DNA of 64,000 nucleotides from Allorhizobium ampelinum S4. GTDB lineage: Bacteria > Pseudomonadota > Alphaproteobacteria > Rhizobiales > Rhizobiaceae. Shown one piece after another: positions 47,318 to 55,606 of the stretch (the stretch's first letter is position 1; the number at the start of each line of letters is the position of its first letter). Below the pieces are notes generated by a model. That model worked only from the letters and a program-made list of their open reading frames with translations. It was not told where the DNA came from and made no database searches. The position numbers and the translations under genes are program-made. The stretch covers positions 375,001 to 439,000 of the forward strand of contig NC_011989.1 in assembly GCF_000016285.1 (NCBI RefSeq). The letters run 5' to 3'.

Positions 47318-47393
47318 GCCGCTTTAGCTCAGGTGGTAGAGCACATCATTCGTAATGATGGGGTCGCAGGTTCGAGTCCTGCAAGCGGCACCA
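47318..47393 (+). tRNA. tRNA-Thr (anticodon CGT)
   Basis: The 76-nt gene has acceptor stem GCCGCTT/AAGCGGC, discriminator A and an encoded CCA. The anticodon loop T-T-C-G-T-A-A gives CGT. The T-arm GGTTCGAGTCC is intact. Accessory transport genes begin right after it, but I saw no repeat of its 3' end elsewhere in the window. Confidence 0.97.
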
Positions 47394-47778
47394 CTTAAAT
47401 CCCTTAAGTTTGCAGTCGAAAACGATAGATCATAAAGGTCTCCCAGAGTTTATGTCTGCTTGAATGTCTCTCGATTTCAATTGATTGAGGAGATTTCGAC
47501 AGGCGGCGTTACCTCGGCAGTGTCTGCACCGAACCTGGGCGTCGGCACCATGACTCCAGGCGTGCTGGTCTACGCTACGCTCAGAAAAAGATTGCCGGGT
47601 GGAGGCGATTGGAGCTCAAGATCCTCTGATCTATGTCAGCAATCGCTACCTTAACGGTGTCCTAATAATATATTTTAGCCATCTTGTGAAAGTGATTTCC
47701 CCATGATTGTATAGACAACTTCATGACTGACCGCTTACGTCAGATGTGAATGCGCAGCCACTGACCGCAGGGGATTGC
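47394..47778. other. Gap between tRNA-Thr and the betaine-transport operon
   Basis: The 385 bp hold no gene I can support. A 64-codon frame at 47460-47654 has no ribosome-binding site or recognisable product. The 3' part is AT-rich (around 47655-47720) and includes a HutC-like operator, so the operon promoter is expected there. Confidence 0.5.
47707..47718. promoter_or_regulatory. HutC-type operator upstream of the ABC operon
   Basis: TTGTATAGACAA is a 12-bp near-perfect palindrome (TTGT/ACAA arms), 61 bp before the ATPase start. HutC-subfamily GntR repressors bind related TTGTAT-ATACAA-type sites. The operon encodes such a repressor as its fifth gene, so autoregulation is likely. Confidence 0.55.
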
Positions 47779-48891
47779 ATGATAACATTCGATCAAGTCA
47801 GCAAGCATTACGGCGACGCAACAGCTGCCGTTAACAGTCTTTCGCTGGTGGCTCCCACTGGCAAGCTGACCATCCTGGTTGGCCCTTCCGGCTGCGGCAA
47901 GACAACGTCTTTGCGGATGATCAACAGGCTGATTACGCCGTCGTCCGGATCTATTCTGCTGGATGGCGAACAAACCGGTCGGATGGATGTTGCTTTGTTG
48001 CGGCGCCGAATTGGTTATGTCATCCAGCATGCCGGTCTCTTCCCCCATCGCACCGTTGTACAGAACATCGCGACCACCGCGCGTCTGAACGGTGCGCCGA
48101 AACAGCAGGCGCTTCGGACTGCACATGAGCTGTTGGAGCGCGTTGGCTTGACCAGCGCTTTTGCAGATCGCTATCCCTGGCAGCTTTCGGGCGGACAGCA
48201 GCAGCGTGTCGGCGTGGCTCGGGCGCTGGCCTCCGATCCCAAGTTCATGTTGATGGACGAACCGTTCAGCGCCGTCGATCCGGTCGTGCGCGGCCAGTTG
48301 CAGGATGAGTTTCTCCGTCTTCAGCGTGACATCGGCAAAACGATTATCATGGTCACCCATGACATCGACGAGGCCCTGAAGCTCGGGGATCAAGTGGCGG
48401 TGCTGCGCTCCGGGGGGACGCTTGCGCAGATCGCAACACCGCAGGAACTTCTGGCGCGACCGGCGGATGCCTTCGTGGCAGACTTCATTGGTCGGGACCG
48501 AGGCTACCGCTTCCTGAGTTTCGCCGAATTCGGCAGCACGGTCCCTCTTGGGGTTGAACCGACGGCCACATTTGGTGCGACGCCGGAAGCCCTTCGCCAT
48601 GCTGCCACGGACCGTTGGGTTCTTGTGACCGATGCCGCGAACCGACCCATCGGCTGGGCCGATGCGCCGGGGCTTCAACAGCCTTTGCGCGAGGGTGATC
48701 TCAATCTCAGCGGGACGCTGGCACCCGAAGGCAGCAGTCTTCGCCATTTGCTCGATGCTGCGCTCAGTTCGCCTTCAGGCCGCGGCGTTGTTGTGAGTGC
48801 ATCGGGCGAACTCGTCGGTACGGTCACGCTGTCTAATGTGGTTGCGGCCATTGAGGGGGCGCGTGCCGGCCAGTTTGGAATGCAGCCATGA
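47779..48891 (+). CDS. Quaternary-amine ABC transporter ATPase (OpuCA/EgtV-like part)
   Basis: The 370-residue ATPase has Walker A V-G-P-S-G-C-G-K-T-T (about 34-43), signature [14 protein letters not shown] and Walker B F-M-L-M-D-E-P-F-S-A-V-D-P. A C-terminal extension (about 260-370) resembles a degenerate CBS pair, as in osmoprotectant transporters. It energises import of a betaine-type compound with the two permeases and the binding protein that follow. ATG 47779 is preferred because AGGGGA precedes it; a GTG 33 bp earlier is in frame. It overlaps the next gene by 4 nt. Confidence 0.93.
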   Translation: MITFDQVSKHYGDATAAVNSLSLVAPTGKLTILVGPSGCGKTTSLRMINRLITPSSGSILLDGEQTGRMDVALLRRRIGYVIQHAGLFPHRTVVQNIATTARLNGAPKQQALRTAHELLERVGLTSAFADRYPWQLSGGQQQRVGVARALASDPKFMLMDEPFSAVDPVVRGQLQDEFLRLQRDIGKTIIMVTHDIDEALKLGDQVAVLRSGGTLAQIATPQELLARPADAFVADFIGRDRGYRFLSFAEFGSTVPLGVEPTATFGATPEALRHAATDRWVLVTDAANRPIGWADAPGLQQPLREGDLNLSGTLAPEGSSLRHLLDAALSSPSGRGVVVSASGELVGTVTLSNVVAAIEGARAGQFGMQP

Positions 48892-49538
48892 GGTTCGATT
48901 GGCTCTATAATGAGTCCGGGCGGATCGCCGAGCTGTTCATCTGGCATCTCTCGCTTTCCGTCATCCCGGTTTTGATCGGCCTGCTTCTGGCTCTGCCGCT
49001 CGGCTGGTTTGCCCAGCGTGCCGGTGTGTTTCGCTCCACTCTGCTGGGTGCCGCCGGACTTCTCTATACAATTCCGTCGCTGGCGCTGTTCGTTCTGTTG
49101 CCGCTCGTGCTTGGCACGCGGATCCTCGATCCCCTGAATGTCGTCGTTGCGTTGACGGTGTATGCCTTGGCGCTTCTGGTGCGTACGGTCAGCGACGGCC
49201 TGGATTCAATTTCTCCTGATGTCCTTCAGGCCGCCAATGCCATGGGCTACCGCCGCGCGGCACGCCTTCTGACGGTGGAATTGCCGCTGGCCGTTCCTGT
49301 CATCGCGGCCGGATTGCGGGTTGCCGTGGTGTCGAATGTCAGCATCGTTTCCGTCGCCGCTCTGGTCGGCACGCCACAGCTGGGCCTTCTCTTTACGCAA
49401 GGCCTCCAGCTGCAATTCCTAACCCCGATTATCGCGGGCATCGTGCTTTGCGTGCTTTTGGCAGTGCTTCTGGATGGGCTTGTGCTGTTCATCGCGCATC
49501 GCCTGACGCCATGGCAGCCGGGGAGGATGCCGCGATGA
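48888..49538 (+). CDS. Quaternary-amine ABC transporter permease 1
   Basis: The 216-residue protein has about five to six helices and the permease loop S-P-D-V-L-Q-A-A-N-A-M-G-Y-R-R-A-x-x-L-x-x-V-E-L-P-L-A-V-P-V-I (about 103-133). This is the OpuCB/ProW-like BPD_transp_1 fold with the L-Y-T-I-P-S-L-A-L-F motif. It overlaps both neighbours by 4 nt, so the three genes are translationally coupled. Confidence 0.92.
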   Translation: MRFDWLYNESGRIAELFIWHLSLSVIPVLIGLLLALPLGWFAQRAGVFRSTLLGAAGLLYTIPSLALFVLLPLVLGTRILDPLNVVVALTVYALALLVRTVSDGLDSISPDVLQAANAMGYRRAARLLTVELPLAVPVIAAGLRVAVVSNVSIVSVAALVGTPQLGLLFTQGLQLQFLTPIIAGIVLCVLLAVLLDGLVLFIAHRLTPWQPGRMPR

Positions 49539-50212
49539 TCGACTGGTTTTCAAATCCCGCCCATTGGACCGGAGACGGTGGCGTTATTGCTCTGGTCATC
49601 CAGCATCTGGCCTATAGCGGCGCCGCACTTTTGCTGGCCTGCCTGATCGGCTTGCCCGTCGGGCTTTATGTCGGACATACCGGGCGCGGCGTGGTGTTCA
49701 TCGCCGGTCTCGCCAATGCGTTGCGATCCCTTCCGAGCCTTGGCCTTATTGTTCTCCTGGTGATCCTGTTCGGCCCCGTCTTCTCGTCCGACATGGCGTT
49801 TATCGTGCCGAGCCTCATCGTGCTGGTGCTTCTGGCTGTACCGCCGATCATGACCGGCAGCTATGCCGGTATCGCGGCGGTGGACCCGGCGGCGGTCGAT
49901 GCGGCGCGCGGCATGGGTAAGTGCCCGCTTGATATCCTGTTTGATGTCGAACTGCCTTGCGCGCTGCCGTTGATTTTTTCCGGCCTGCGCAGTGCAACGC
50001 TTCAGATCATCTCAACTGCAACGATTGCCGCTTATGTCTCCCTTGGCGGCTTGGGGCGTCTTATTATCGATGGCCGGGCGCAACACGATTATTACCAGAT
50101 GGCGGCAGGCGCTGTTCTTGTCGGTGCGCTTGCGCTGACGGTCGATCTTTTGATCGGCGTCATATCGAGGTTCACGGTCTCGCCCGGACTGACGCGCCGC
50201 CTGAAACGGTAG
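49535..50212 (+). CDS. Quaternary-amine ABC transporter permease 2
   Basis: The 225-residue protein is a second OpuCD-like permease, with L-R-S-L-P-S-L-G-L-I near residues 65-74. The coupling loop is D-P-A-A-V-D-A-A-R-G-M-G (about 115-126), then V-E-L-P-C-A-L-P-L-I. The ATG at 49535 overlaps the previous stop (ATGA); the frame is open further upstream but would run within the first permease gene. Confidence 0.92.
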   Translation: MIDWFSNPAHWTGDGGVIALVIQHLAYSGAALLLACLIGLPVGLYVGHTGRGVVFIAGLANALRSLPSLGLIVLLVILFGPVFSSDMAFIVPSLIVLVLLAVPPIMTGSYAGIAAVDPAAVDAARGMGKCPLDILFDVELPCALPLIFSGLRSATLQIISTATIAAYVSLGGLGRLIIDGRAQHDYYQMAAGAVLVGALALTVDLLIGVISRFTVSPGLTRRLKR

Positions 50213-50275
50213 CGCTGACGATGCAATAACGACTTTTCACCCTATGTCTCGATAAGCAACACAGGAGAAGCTCGC

Positions 50276-51190
50276 ATGGCATTCAGGATCATCACCGCCG
50301 TCAGCGCTTTCGCGCTCATGACCCTTTCAGCCGCATCAGCGCTTGCTGCAGGCGATCCGCTGGCGGCTCCGCCTACTGAGAGATCCGATACCAAGACGAT
50401 TATCATCGGTTCTGCGGATTTCCCCGAGAGCCAGCTTCTGGCGACACTCTACGCCAAGGCCTTGACCGCTAAGGGAGTTGCGGTTGAAACAAAATTGAAT
50501 ATCGGAAGCCGCGAGGTCTATATGCCAGCCTTGCTCGACGGATCAATCGATCTCCTGCCGGAATATGCGGGCGCGGCATTGAGCTATCTCGACAAGAAAG
50601 CCACAGCCCATACGCCAGACGATGTGGCGGCGGCCCTCAAGGCGGCCTTGCCGAAGGGCGTGTCGATGCTGACACCGTCAGCGGCGCAGGATTCGGACGG
50701 CGTTGCGGTGACACGCGCGACGGCCGAGAAATACAAACTGAAGACGATTGCCGATCTCGCCCCGGTTGCTTCCGAATTCGTGCTTGGCGGTCCCCCGGAA
50801 TGGAAGACGCGCAAGGAAGGCATTATCGGCCTGAAGGAGGTCTATGGGCTGGAGTTCAAGTCGTTGAAGGCGCTTGATGTCGGTGGCCCGCTGACGTTGT
50901 CGGCACTCGTCAATGGTCAGATACAGGCCGCAAACCTGTTTTCGACCGATCCTGCCATCGCGACGAACGATCTGGTCATGCTGGAAGATGTCAAAAACCT
51001 CTTTCCTGCCCAGAATGTGGTTCCTGTGATCGCCACTGCGAAAGTCAGTGAGACCGTGGCAAAGACGCTCGATGCAGTATCAGCCGCCCTGACCACAAAG
51101 GATCTCGTTGTTATGAACGGCCGTCTGGGCAATCATGACAGTTTCGATGTGGTCGCCGGCGACTGGCTTGCGCAACACAAGCTGAACTGA
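50276..51190 (+). CDS. Betaine-type substrate-binding protein (OpuBC/EgtU-like)
   Basis: The 304-residue exported protein has a signal peptide (about 1-24, A-S-A-L-A-A) and an OpuAC-type binding domain: I-I-I-G-S-A-D-F-P-E-S-Q (about 42-53), D-L-L-P-E-Y-A-G-A-A-L (about 93-103) and P-P-E-W-K-T-R-K-E-G-I-I-G-L near 175-188. These positions form the quaternary-ammonium pocket in the family, which includes binding proteins for choline, glycine betaine, carnitine and ergothioneine (EgtU). The adjacent lyase suggests a histidine betaine rather than an osmoprotectant. Confidence 0.88.
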   Translation: MAFRIITAVSAFALMTLSAASALAAGDPLAAPPTERSDTKTIIIGSADFPESQLLATLYAKALTAKGVAVETKLNIGSREVYMPALLDGSIDLLPEYAGAALSYLDKKATAHTPDDVAAALKAALPKGVSMLTPSAAQDSDGVAVTRATAEKYKLKTIADLAPVASEFVLGGPPEWKTRKEGIIGLKEVYGLEFKSLKALDVGGPLTLSALVNGQIQAANLFSTDPAIATNDLVMLEDVKNLFPAQNVVPVIATAKVSETVAKTLDAVSAALTTKDLVVMNGRLGNHDSFDVVAGDWLAQHKLN

Positions 51191-51336
51191 TGTGGGGTTG
51201 GCAGGCGAGCTGCATCCGCTGTTCGCCTGCCAACGCCCGGGGCCTACCAGCGACCGGGCGCCTGATATCCAGATATGTATGCCTATCGACGACTTCATGG
51301 TTATGGATCGTGACACAGAATTTTTCCGGGAACGTG

Positions 51337-52095
51337 ATGCCTCTGGTCCAGAAAGATGCGGAGATCGGGCAGGAGGGCCACCCTCCTGCCACGTTGCTCT
51401 CCGCCACGCCGCTTTATGTCAAATTGAAAGACTATGTTCGCAGCCGTGTCGAAACCGGTGAGTGGAAGATCGGCCAGCGCGTTCCATCGGAAAACGAGTT
51501 GGTCGGCATTCTCGGGGTGAGCCGGATGACGGCCAATCGCGCCCTGCGGGAACTGGCGGACGAAGGGCTTGTGGTGCGTCTGCGCGGCAAAGGTTCCTTT
51601 GTGGCGACCAGGAAACGAACTTCGCAGTTTCAGAGCGTGCCCAACATTGCTGATGAGATCCGTCGCAACGGTGGCATTCATAGCGCAAGGGTGATCCTGC
51701 TTCAGATGGAAGCCTGTGGCGAGGAACTTGCCGAAGCTCTGGGCGTATCACCCGCAGACCCGGTGGCGCATTCGATTATCATGCATGCCGAAGATGGACT
51801 TCCGATGCAGATCGAGGATCGTTTCGTCAATCCCGGCTGCGCGCCTGATTATCTGTATCAGGATTTCAATGCCGTCACGCCAAATGGCTACCTGACGGAG
51901 GTCGCGCCGATCGTCAAGGCGGAGCAGCATATCGAATCGGTCAATGCGCAGGCCTGGGAATGCAAGCTTTTGGCGATCCCGAAATCCGAACCATGCCTGC
52001 TTGTGCGCCGCCGTACATGGTCGGTTGATGGCATCGTCTCTTCTGTCCGCTTGCTCTATCCCGGCAGCCGCTATCGTCTTTACAGCAGCACGTGA
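51337..52095 (+). CDS. GntR-family repressor, HutC subfamily
   Basis: The 252-residue regulator has a winged helix (about 28-95: P-L-Y-V-K-L-K-D-Y-V, V-P-S-E-N-E-L, S-R-M-T-A-N-R-A-L-R-E-L, G-L-V-x-R-x-x-G-K-G-S-F-V-A). A UTRA ligand-binding domain follows (about 115-250). HutC itself senses urocanate. Here the ligand may be the related product of the following lyase, such as thiourocanate. ATG 51337 is chosen at the point where the family begins; the frame is open for 49 codons more without homology. A matching operator lies before the ABC genes. Confidence 0.85.
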   Translation: MPLVQKDAEIGQEGHPPATLLSATPLYVKLKDYVRSRVETGEWKIGQRVPSENELVGILGVSRMTANRALRELADEGLVVRLRGKGSFVATRKRTSQFQSVPNIADEIRRNGGIHSARVILLQMEACGEELAEALGVSPADPVAHSIIMHAEDGLPMQIEDRFVNPGCAPDYLYQDFNAVTPNGYLTEVAPIVKAEQHIESVNAQAWECKLLAIPKSEPCLLVRRRTWSVDGIVSSVRLLYPGSRYRLYSST

Positions 52096-52223
52096 GGCCC
52101 TGCCTAAATGCTGAGCTCTGACTGATTTCAAGGCATCTTGGTTTCAAGGCCAGACGGTTCCAAGAATGGAGAAACGCCTTTGTCCATCGTTGCATCACGG
52201 CCCATGCCCTTCAGGAGAATTTC

Positions 52224-53711
52224 ATGAGCGTTTTTCTTGATGACGGGCTGGATTGGCGCGCTGTTGCGCGTGTCGGCGAGGGGGAGGTACTTTCCCTCTC
52301 CGACAATGCCTATCGACGCATCGATCGGGCAAGCCAGATCCTGGATCGTATCGTGGAGAGCGGTGTCCGCGCCTATGGCATCACGACCGGTATCGGCGCC
52401 CTTTCGGATACGGTTGTCGATCGCGCAACGCAGGGCCGGCTGTCACGCGGGATTGTCCTCAGCCATGCCTGCGGCATCGGTCCGTTGCTGGATGCGCGTG
52501 AGGTGCGGGCTATCATGGCGGCTCAGATCGCCAATTTCGCCCACGGCCATTCCGGTGTCCGGCGCGATATCGTCTCGCATCTGTTGACGTTTTTAGAGCG
52601 GGATTGCATTCCCGATGTTCCGTCGCGGGGGTCTGCCGGTTATCTGACCCACAACGCCCATACCGGGCTTGTGCTGATCGGTGAGGGGCAAGCGCGCGTC
52701 GGTGGTCATCCTTTCAACGGGCGGGAGGCGTTGGCTCAGATCGGTCTTCAACCGCTGGTGCTGGGCGCCAAGGAAGGGTTGAGCCTCGTCAACGGCACAG
52801 CATGTGCAACCGGCCTGTCGAGTGTGGCGCTGGCCCGCGCCGCGCACCTGCTCGACTGGGCGGATGCTATCGCGGCGCTGACGCTTGAAGCGGCTGGGTG
52901 CCAGATGGATGCCTTCAATGAAGCCGTTCTCGCCCTGCGTCCTTCAAAGGGTATTGCGGCTGTCGGGGCAGCGCTTCGGGCCAGGCTCCAGGGCAGCGGA
53001 CTGATTGCTGCCGCGCTCGGCAGGCGGACCCAGGATGCCCTAAGCTTGCGGGCCGTGCCACATGCCCACGGTGCCGCGCGTGACGTCTTCGATGCTTGCG
53101 CGGGGATCGTTGATCGTGAACTTGCCTCTGCCACGGATAATCCGGCGATCCTTGGCACGCCAGAACAGCCCATCGTTTCATCACAGGCCCATGCTGTCGC
53201 CTCGGCGCAGGGTCAGGCAGCCGATAGTCTGGCGATTGCCATTGCGCAGATCGCAGCCATGAGTGAACGTCGGATCGACCGGCTCGTCAATCCGTTGGTG
53301 AGTGGCTTACCGCCCTTCCTCGCCACCGATGCCGGAAGCCATTCCGGCTTGATGATCGCTCAATATACGGCGGCGGCTCTTGTCGGCGACAATCGCCGCC
53401 TTGCGGCCCCAGCTTCTACCGATGGCGGTTTGACCTCCGGTCTGCAGGAGGATTTCCTGGCCCATCCCACGGCAGCCGCCAACAAGCTGCTCGCGGTCCT
53501 CGACAATGCCGAGTATATTCTGGCGATTGAATGGATGGCGGGAGCGCAGGCCCATGATTTCCTCGCAGGTGCCGGGCAGCGAGCAGCGGGAACCAATGCG
53601 CTTTACAGTATGGTTCGCGAGCACCTCCCGCCCTATTCAGACGACCGGCCACTTTCGGGAGACATTGAAAAGGTTCGCGCCCTCTTGAGAGAGCAGGCTC
53701 CACCACATTGA
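52224..53711 (+). CDS. Histidine-ammonia-lyase homologue lacking the MIO triad (predicted ergothionase)
   Basis: The 495-residue protein keeps the fold and many motifs of aromatic ammonia-lyases: Y-G-I-T-T-G-I-G (about 51-58), L-V-N-G-T, Q-D-x-x-S-L-R, T-D-N-P and L-Q-E-D. The normal G-S-V-G-A-S-G-D-L-A-P-L-A-H segment is shortened to G-S-A-G-Y-L-T-H-N-A-H, so the Ala-Ser-Gly that cyclises to the MIO cofactor is missing. The usual Tyr in Q-D-P-Y-S-L-R is Leu. Ergothionases, which eliminate trimethylamine from ergothioneine, are MIO-free members of this superfamily. With the betaine transporter beside it, ergothioneine or hercynine is the best substrate guess. A non-enzymatic paralogue is the alternative. 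Confidence 0.75.
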   Translation: MSVFLDDGLDWRAVARVGEGEVLSLSDNAYRRIDRASQILDRIVESGVRAYGITTGIGALSDTVVDRATQGRLSRGIVLSHACGIGPLLDAREVRAIMAAQIANFAHGHSGVRRDIVSHLLTFLERDCIPDVPSRGSAGYLTHNAHTGLVLIGEGQARVGGHPFNGREALAQIGLQPLVLGAKEGLSLVNGTACATGLSSVALARAAHLLDWADAIAALTLEAAGCQMDAFNEAVLALRPSKGIAAVGAALRARLQGSGLIAAALGRRTQDALSLRAVPHAHGAARDVFDACAGIVDRELASATDNPAILGTPEQPIVSSQAHAVASAQGQAADSLAIAIAQIAAMSERRIDRLVNPLVSGLPPFLATDAGSHSGLMIAQYTAAALVGDNRRLAAPASTDGGLTSGLQEDFLAHPTAAANKLLAVLDNAEYILAIEWMAGAQAHDFLAGAGQRAAGTNALYSMVREHLPPYSDDRPLSGDIEKVRALLREQAPPH

Positions 53712-53940
53712 GGCAAATGGCTTTTGCATTGCCGGATTTGTCCTGTGCTTGAAATCGGCAGTGAGTTTGAAAGACATAGCCATCCTTCCTCTGTTGCCAC
53801 TCGGCCCGCCTGGTCTGCGACCAGTCCGCTCCAATCGCTCCGACGGGGATTTTGGCTGTTTGCGCTCATGTCGACATCATTTCGGAACTTTACGACCTCC
53901 AGCGCGGTTATTTTTTCAAATCAGCAAAAGGAGATGTTTC

Positions 53941-54258
53941 ATGCCCCGTGGTGACAAATCCGCTTACACCGACAAGCAAAAACGCAAGGCCGAACATATC
54001 GAAGAAAGTTACGAAAATCGTGGCGTACCCGAAAAGGAAGCGCAAAGCCGCGCTTGGGCGACGGTGAACAAAGAAAGCGGTGGCGGCAACAAGTCAGGTT
54101 CAGGTCGGGGCCACCCCGAAAGCCATGCATCCTCGGAAAAGGGTGGACGTAAAGGCGGCAAGGCTTCTGCTGCAAGAAGCAAGGAGGAACGATCTGCCTC
54201 CGCAAAGAAGGCCGCAGCGACCCGTAAACATAATGAGCAGCATGCCCATTCTCATTGA
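53941..54258 (+). CDS. Small basic, glycine- and lysine-rich protein
   Basis: The 105-residue hydrophilic protein begins M-P-R-G-D-K-S-A-Y-T-D-K-Q-K-R-K-A-E-H-I and contains G-V-P-E-K-E-A-x-x-R-A-W-A-T-V-N-K-E-S-G-G-G. The C-terminus is a Ser/Ala/Lys/His-rich, probably disordered tail. Such proteins occur widely in Rhizobiales, often labelled 'plasmid stabilization protein' without evidence. The tail resembles KGG-type stress proteins or histone-like tails. AAGGAGA lies before the ATG. It appears to be transcribed alone. Confidence 0.8.
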   Translation: MPRGDKSAYTDKQKRKAEHIEESYENRGVPEKEAQSRAWATVNKESGGGNKSGSGRGHPESHASSEKGGRKGGKASAARSKEERSASAKKAAATRKHNEQHAHSH

Positions 54259-54370
54259 CCGTTACAGCGCCATGCGTTTCATGAGACGAACGGCGCTGCT
54301 ACCATTTATATGTGTTGTCTAATTTATCCTTGAATCGAGTCTGATTTAAGGAGTTCTGCAACAGGGCCCG

Positions 54371-55606
54371 TCAGGCTGCGACCGATCTGGCGGCTTTTTC
54401 AAAAGCCTCGGCCCAGAGACCAAGTGCTTCCTCCTCATGCCGGGCGGAAAGATAATACCGTCCGAACTGGTTATACATCGACATCACGCCGTTGCGCCGC
54501 AGTTCGGTATGAAGTTTGGCGGTAAAATCCTTGTCAGCGAGCTGTGCCGCTTCCTGGTAGGTCGAGGGCGGTTTTTTGCCACGCCACAGTGTGAAGACAG
54601 TGCCATAGCCGCTCGCACAGATGTCGATGCCTGCTTTGCTGAAGACATGGATCGCATGCGTCTGCAGGTCGGTTCCCGCTTTTTCGAGTGCGCCGTAATC
54701 GACGGTATCGATAACGCTCATCGCCGCTTTCACGGCCGCGCAGGCGACCGGGTTGCCGTTATAGGTGCCAGCGCGGCTGACGCGGCGGTCCTCGAAGGCT
54801 GCCATGACCTCAGGCGTGCCCAGCAAAGCTGCAACAGCCACGCCGTTGCCAATTGCCTTGCCGACCGTGGCAAGATCCGGACGGATACCCATCAGATGAC
54901 TTGCCAGGCCACCGTAGAGCCGAAAGCCCATCAGCACTTCGTCCATGATCACCAGCGCGCCATGCTGGTGCGCGATCGAGGCGACGTGTTGCAGATATCC
55001 TGGATCGGCGAGAATACATCCTGCATTGGCCATCATCGGCTCCAAGACGATGGCGGCGATATCATCGCATTCTTCAAACAGCAATTCGACATCCTGCCGG
55101 TCGTTGAAGCGCAGGAGTAACGTATTGCCGTTCGATGGCCGATCATTCGCGGCCATCGTCGCTTCGGGAGCACCAGCATTGCCGAAAGCCACGTCATCGA
55201 ACCAGCCGTCATAACCGGCCGCCATCTTGACGATTTTTTGCCGACCGGTCAGCGCACGCGCCGTCCGGCACGCCAGATGCACGGCCTCGCTGCCCGAATT
55301 GAGAAAGATGACCTTGGTCAGATCCTGGCTATGGGCAGCAAGGGCTGCTGCCGCTTCCTCTTCAAGGGCGTGAGCATAGGCGGGCATCGAGCCTTTGCTC
55401 AAGGCTTCGCGGATGGCTTCGGTGACGACGGGATCGGTATGTCCGAGAAACGTCGCGCCGAAACCAAGGGCCGTATCGACATATCGCCGACCGTCTGCGT
55501 CCCAGACATACGGCCCCTGTGCATTGGCGACGAGAAATCTCTTCCCGTCCAGATCGGGAACTTCACGTCCGCCGCTGGATATACCGCAAACCAGATGTTG
55601 CATCAT
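54371..55606 (-). CDS. Class III aminotransferase, glutamate-1-semialdehyde aminomutase-like
   Basis: The 411-residue PLP enzyme has F-L-N-S-G-S-E-A-V-H-L-A-C-R (about 100-113), V-I-M-D-E-V-L-M-G-F-R and the PLP-lysine motif T-V-G-K-A-I-G-N-G. Overall it resembles HemL-like aminotransferases, but the A-G-Y-D-G-W-F-D-D region differs from the G-x-Y-H-G-x-x-D of true aminomutases, so heme synthesis is unlikely. It overlaps the TRAP permease gene by 1 nt (TAATG), implying that the substrate enters through that transporter. ATG 55603 is an equally good start. Confidence 0.85.
   Translation of the reverse strand: MMQHLVCGISSGGREVPDLDGKRFLVANAQGPYVWDADGRRYVDTALGFGATFLGHTDPVVTEAIREALSKGSMPAYAHALEEEAAAALAAHSQDLTKVIFLNSGSEAVHLACRTARALTGRQKIVKMAAGYDGWFDDVAFGNAGAPEATMAANDRPSNGNTLLLRFNDRQDVELLFEECDDIAAIVLEPMMANAGCILADPGYLQHVASIAHQHGALVIMDEVLMGFRLYGGLASHLMGIRPDLATVGKAIGNGVAVAALLGTPEVMAAFEDRRVSRAGTYNGNPVACAAVKAAMSVIDTVDYGALEKAGTDLQTHAIHVFSKAGIDICASGYGTVFTLWRGKKPPSTYQEAAQLADKDFTAKLHTELRRNGVMSMYNQFGRYYLSARHEEEALGLWAEAFEKAARSVAA

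Noticed and set aside
47460..47654. 64-codon frame after tRNA-Thr, considered as an integrase remnant
   Set aside because: No integrase motif and no ribosome-binding site.
52224..53711. Annotation as an ordinary histidine ammonia-lyase HutH
   Set aside because: The Ala-Ser-Gly needed for the MIO cofactor is absent, and no hutU, hutI or hutG is adjacent.
54371..55606. Annotation of the aminotransferase as HemL (heme synthesis)
   Set aside because: It is coupled to a TRAP transporter and departs from the aminomutase pattern in the substrate region.
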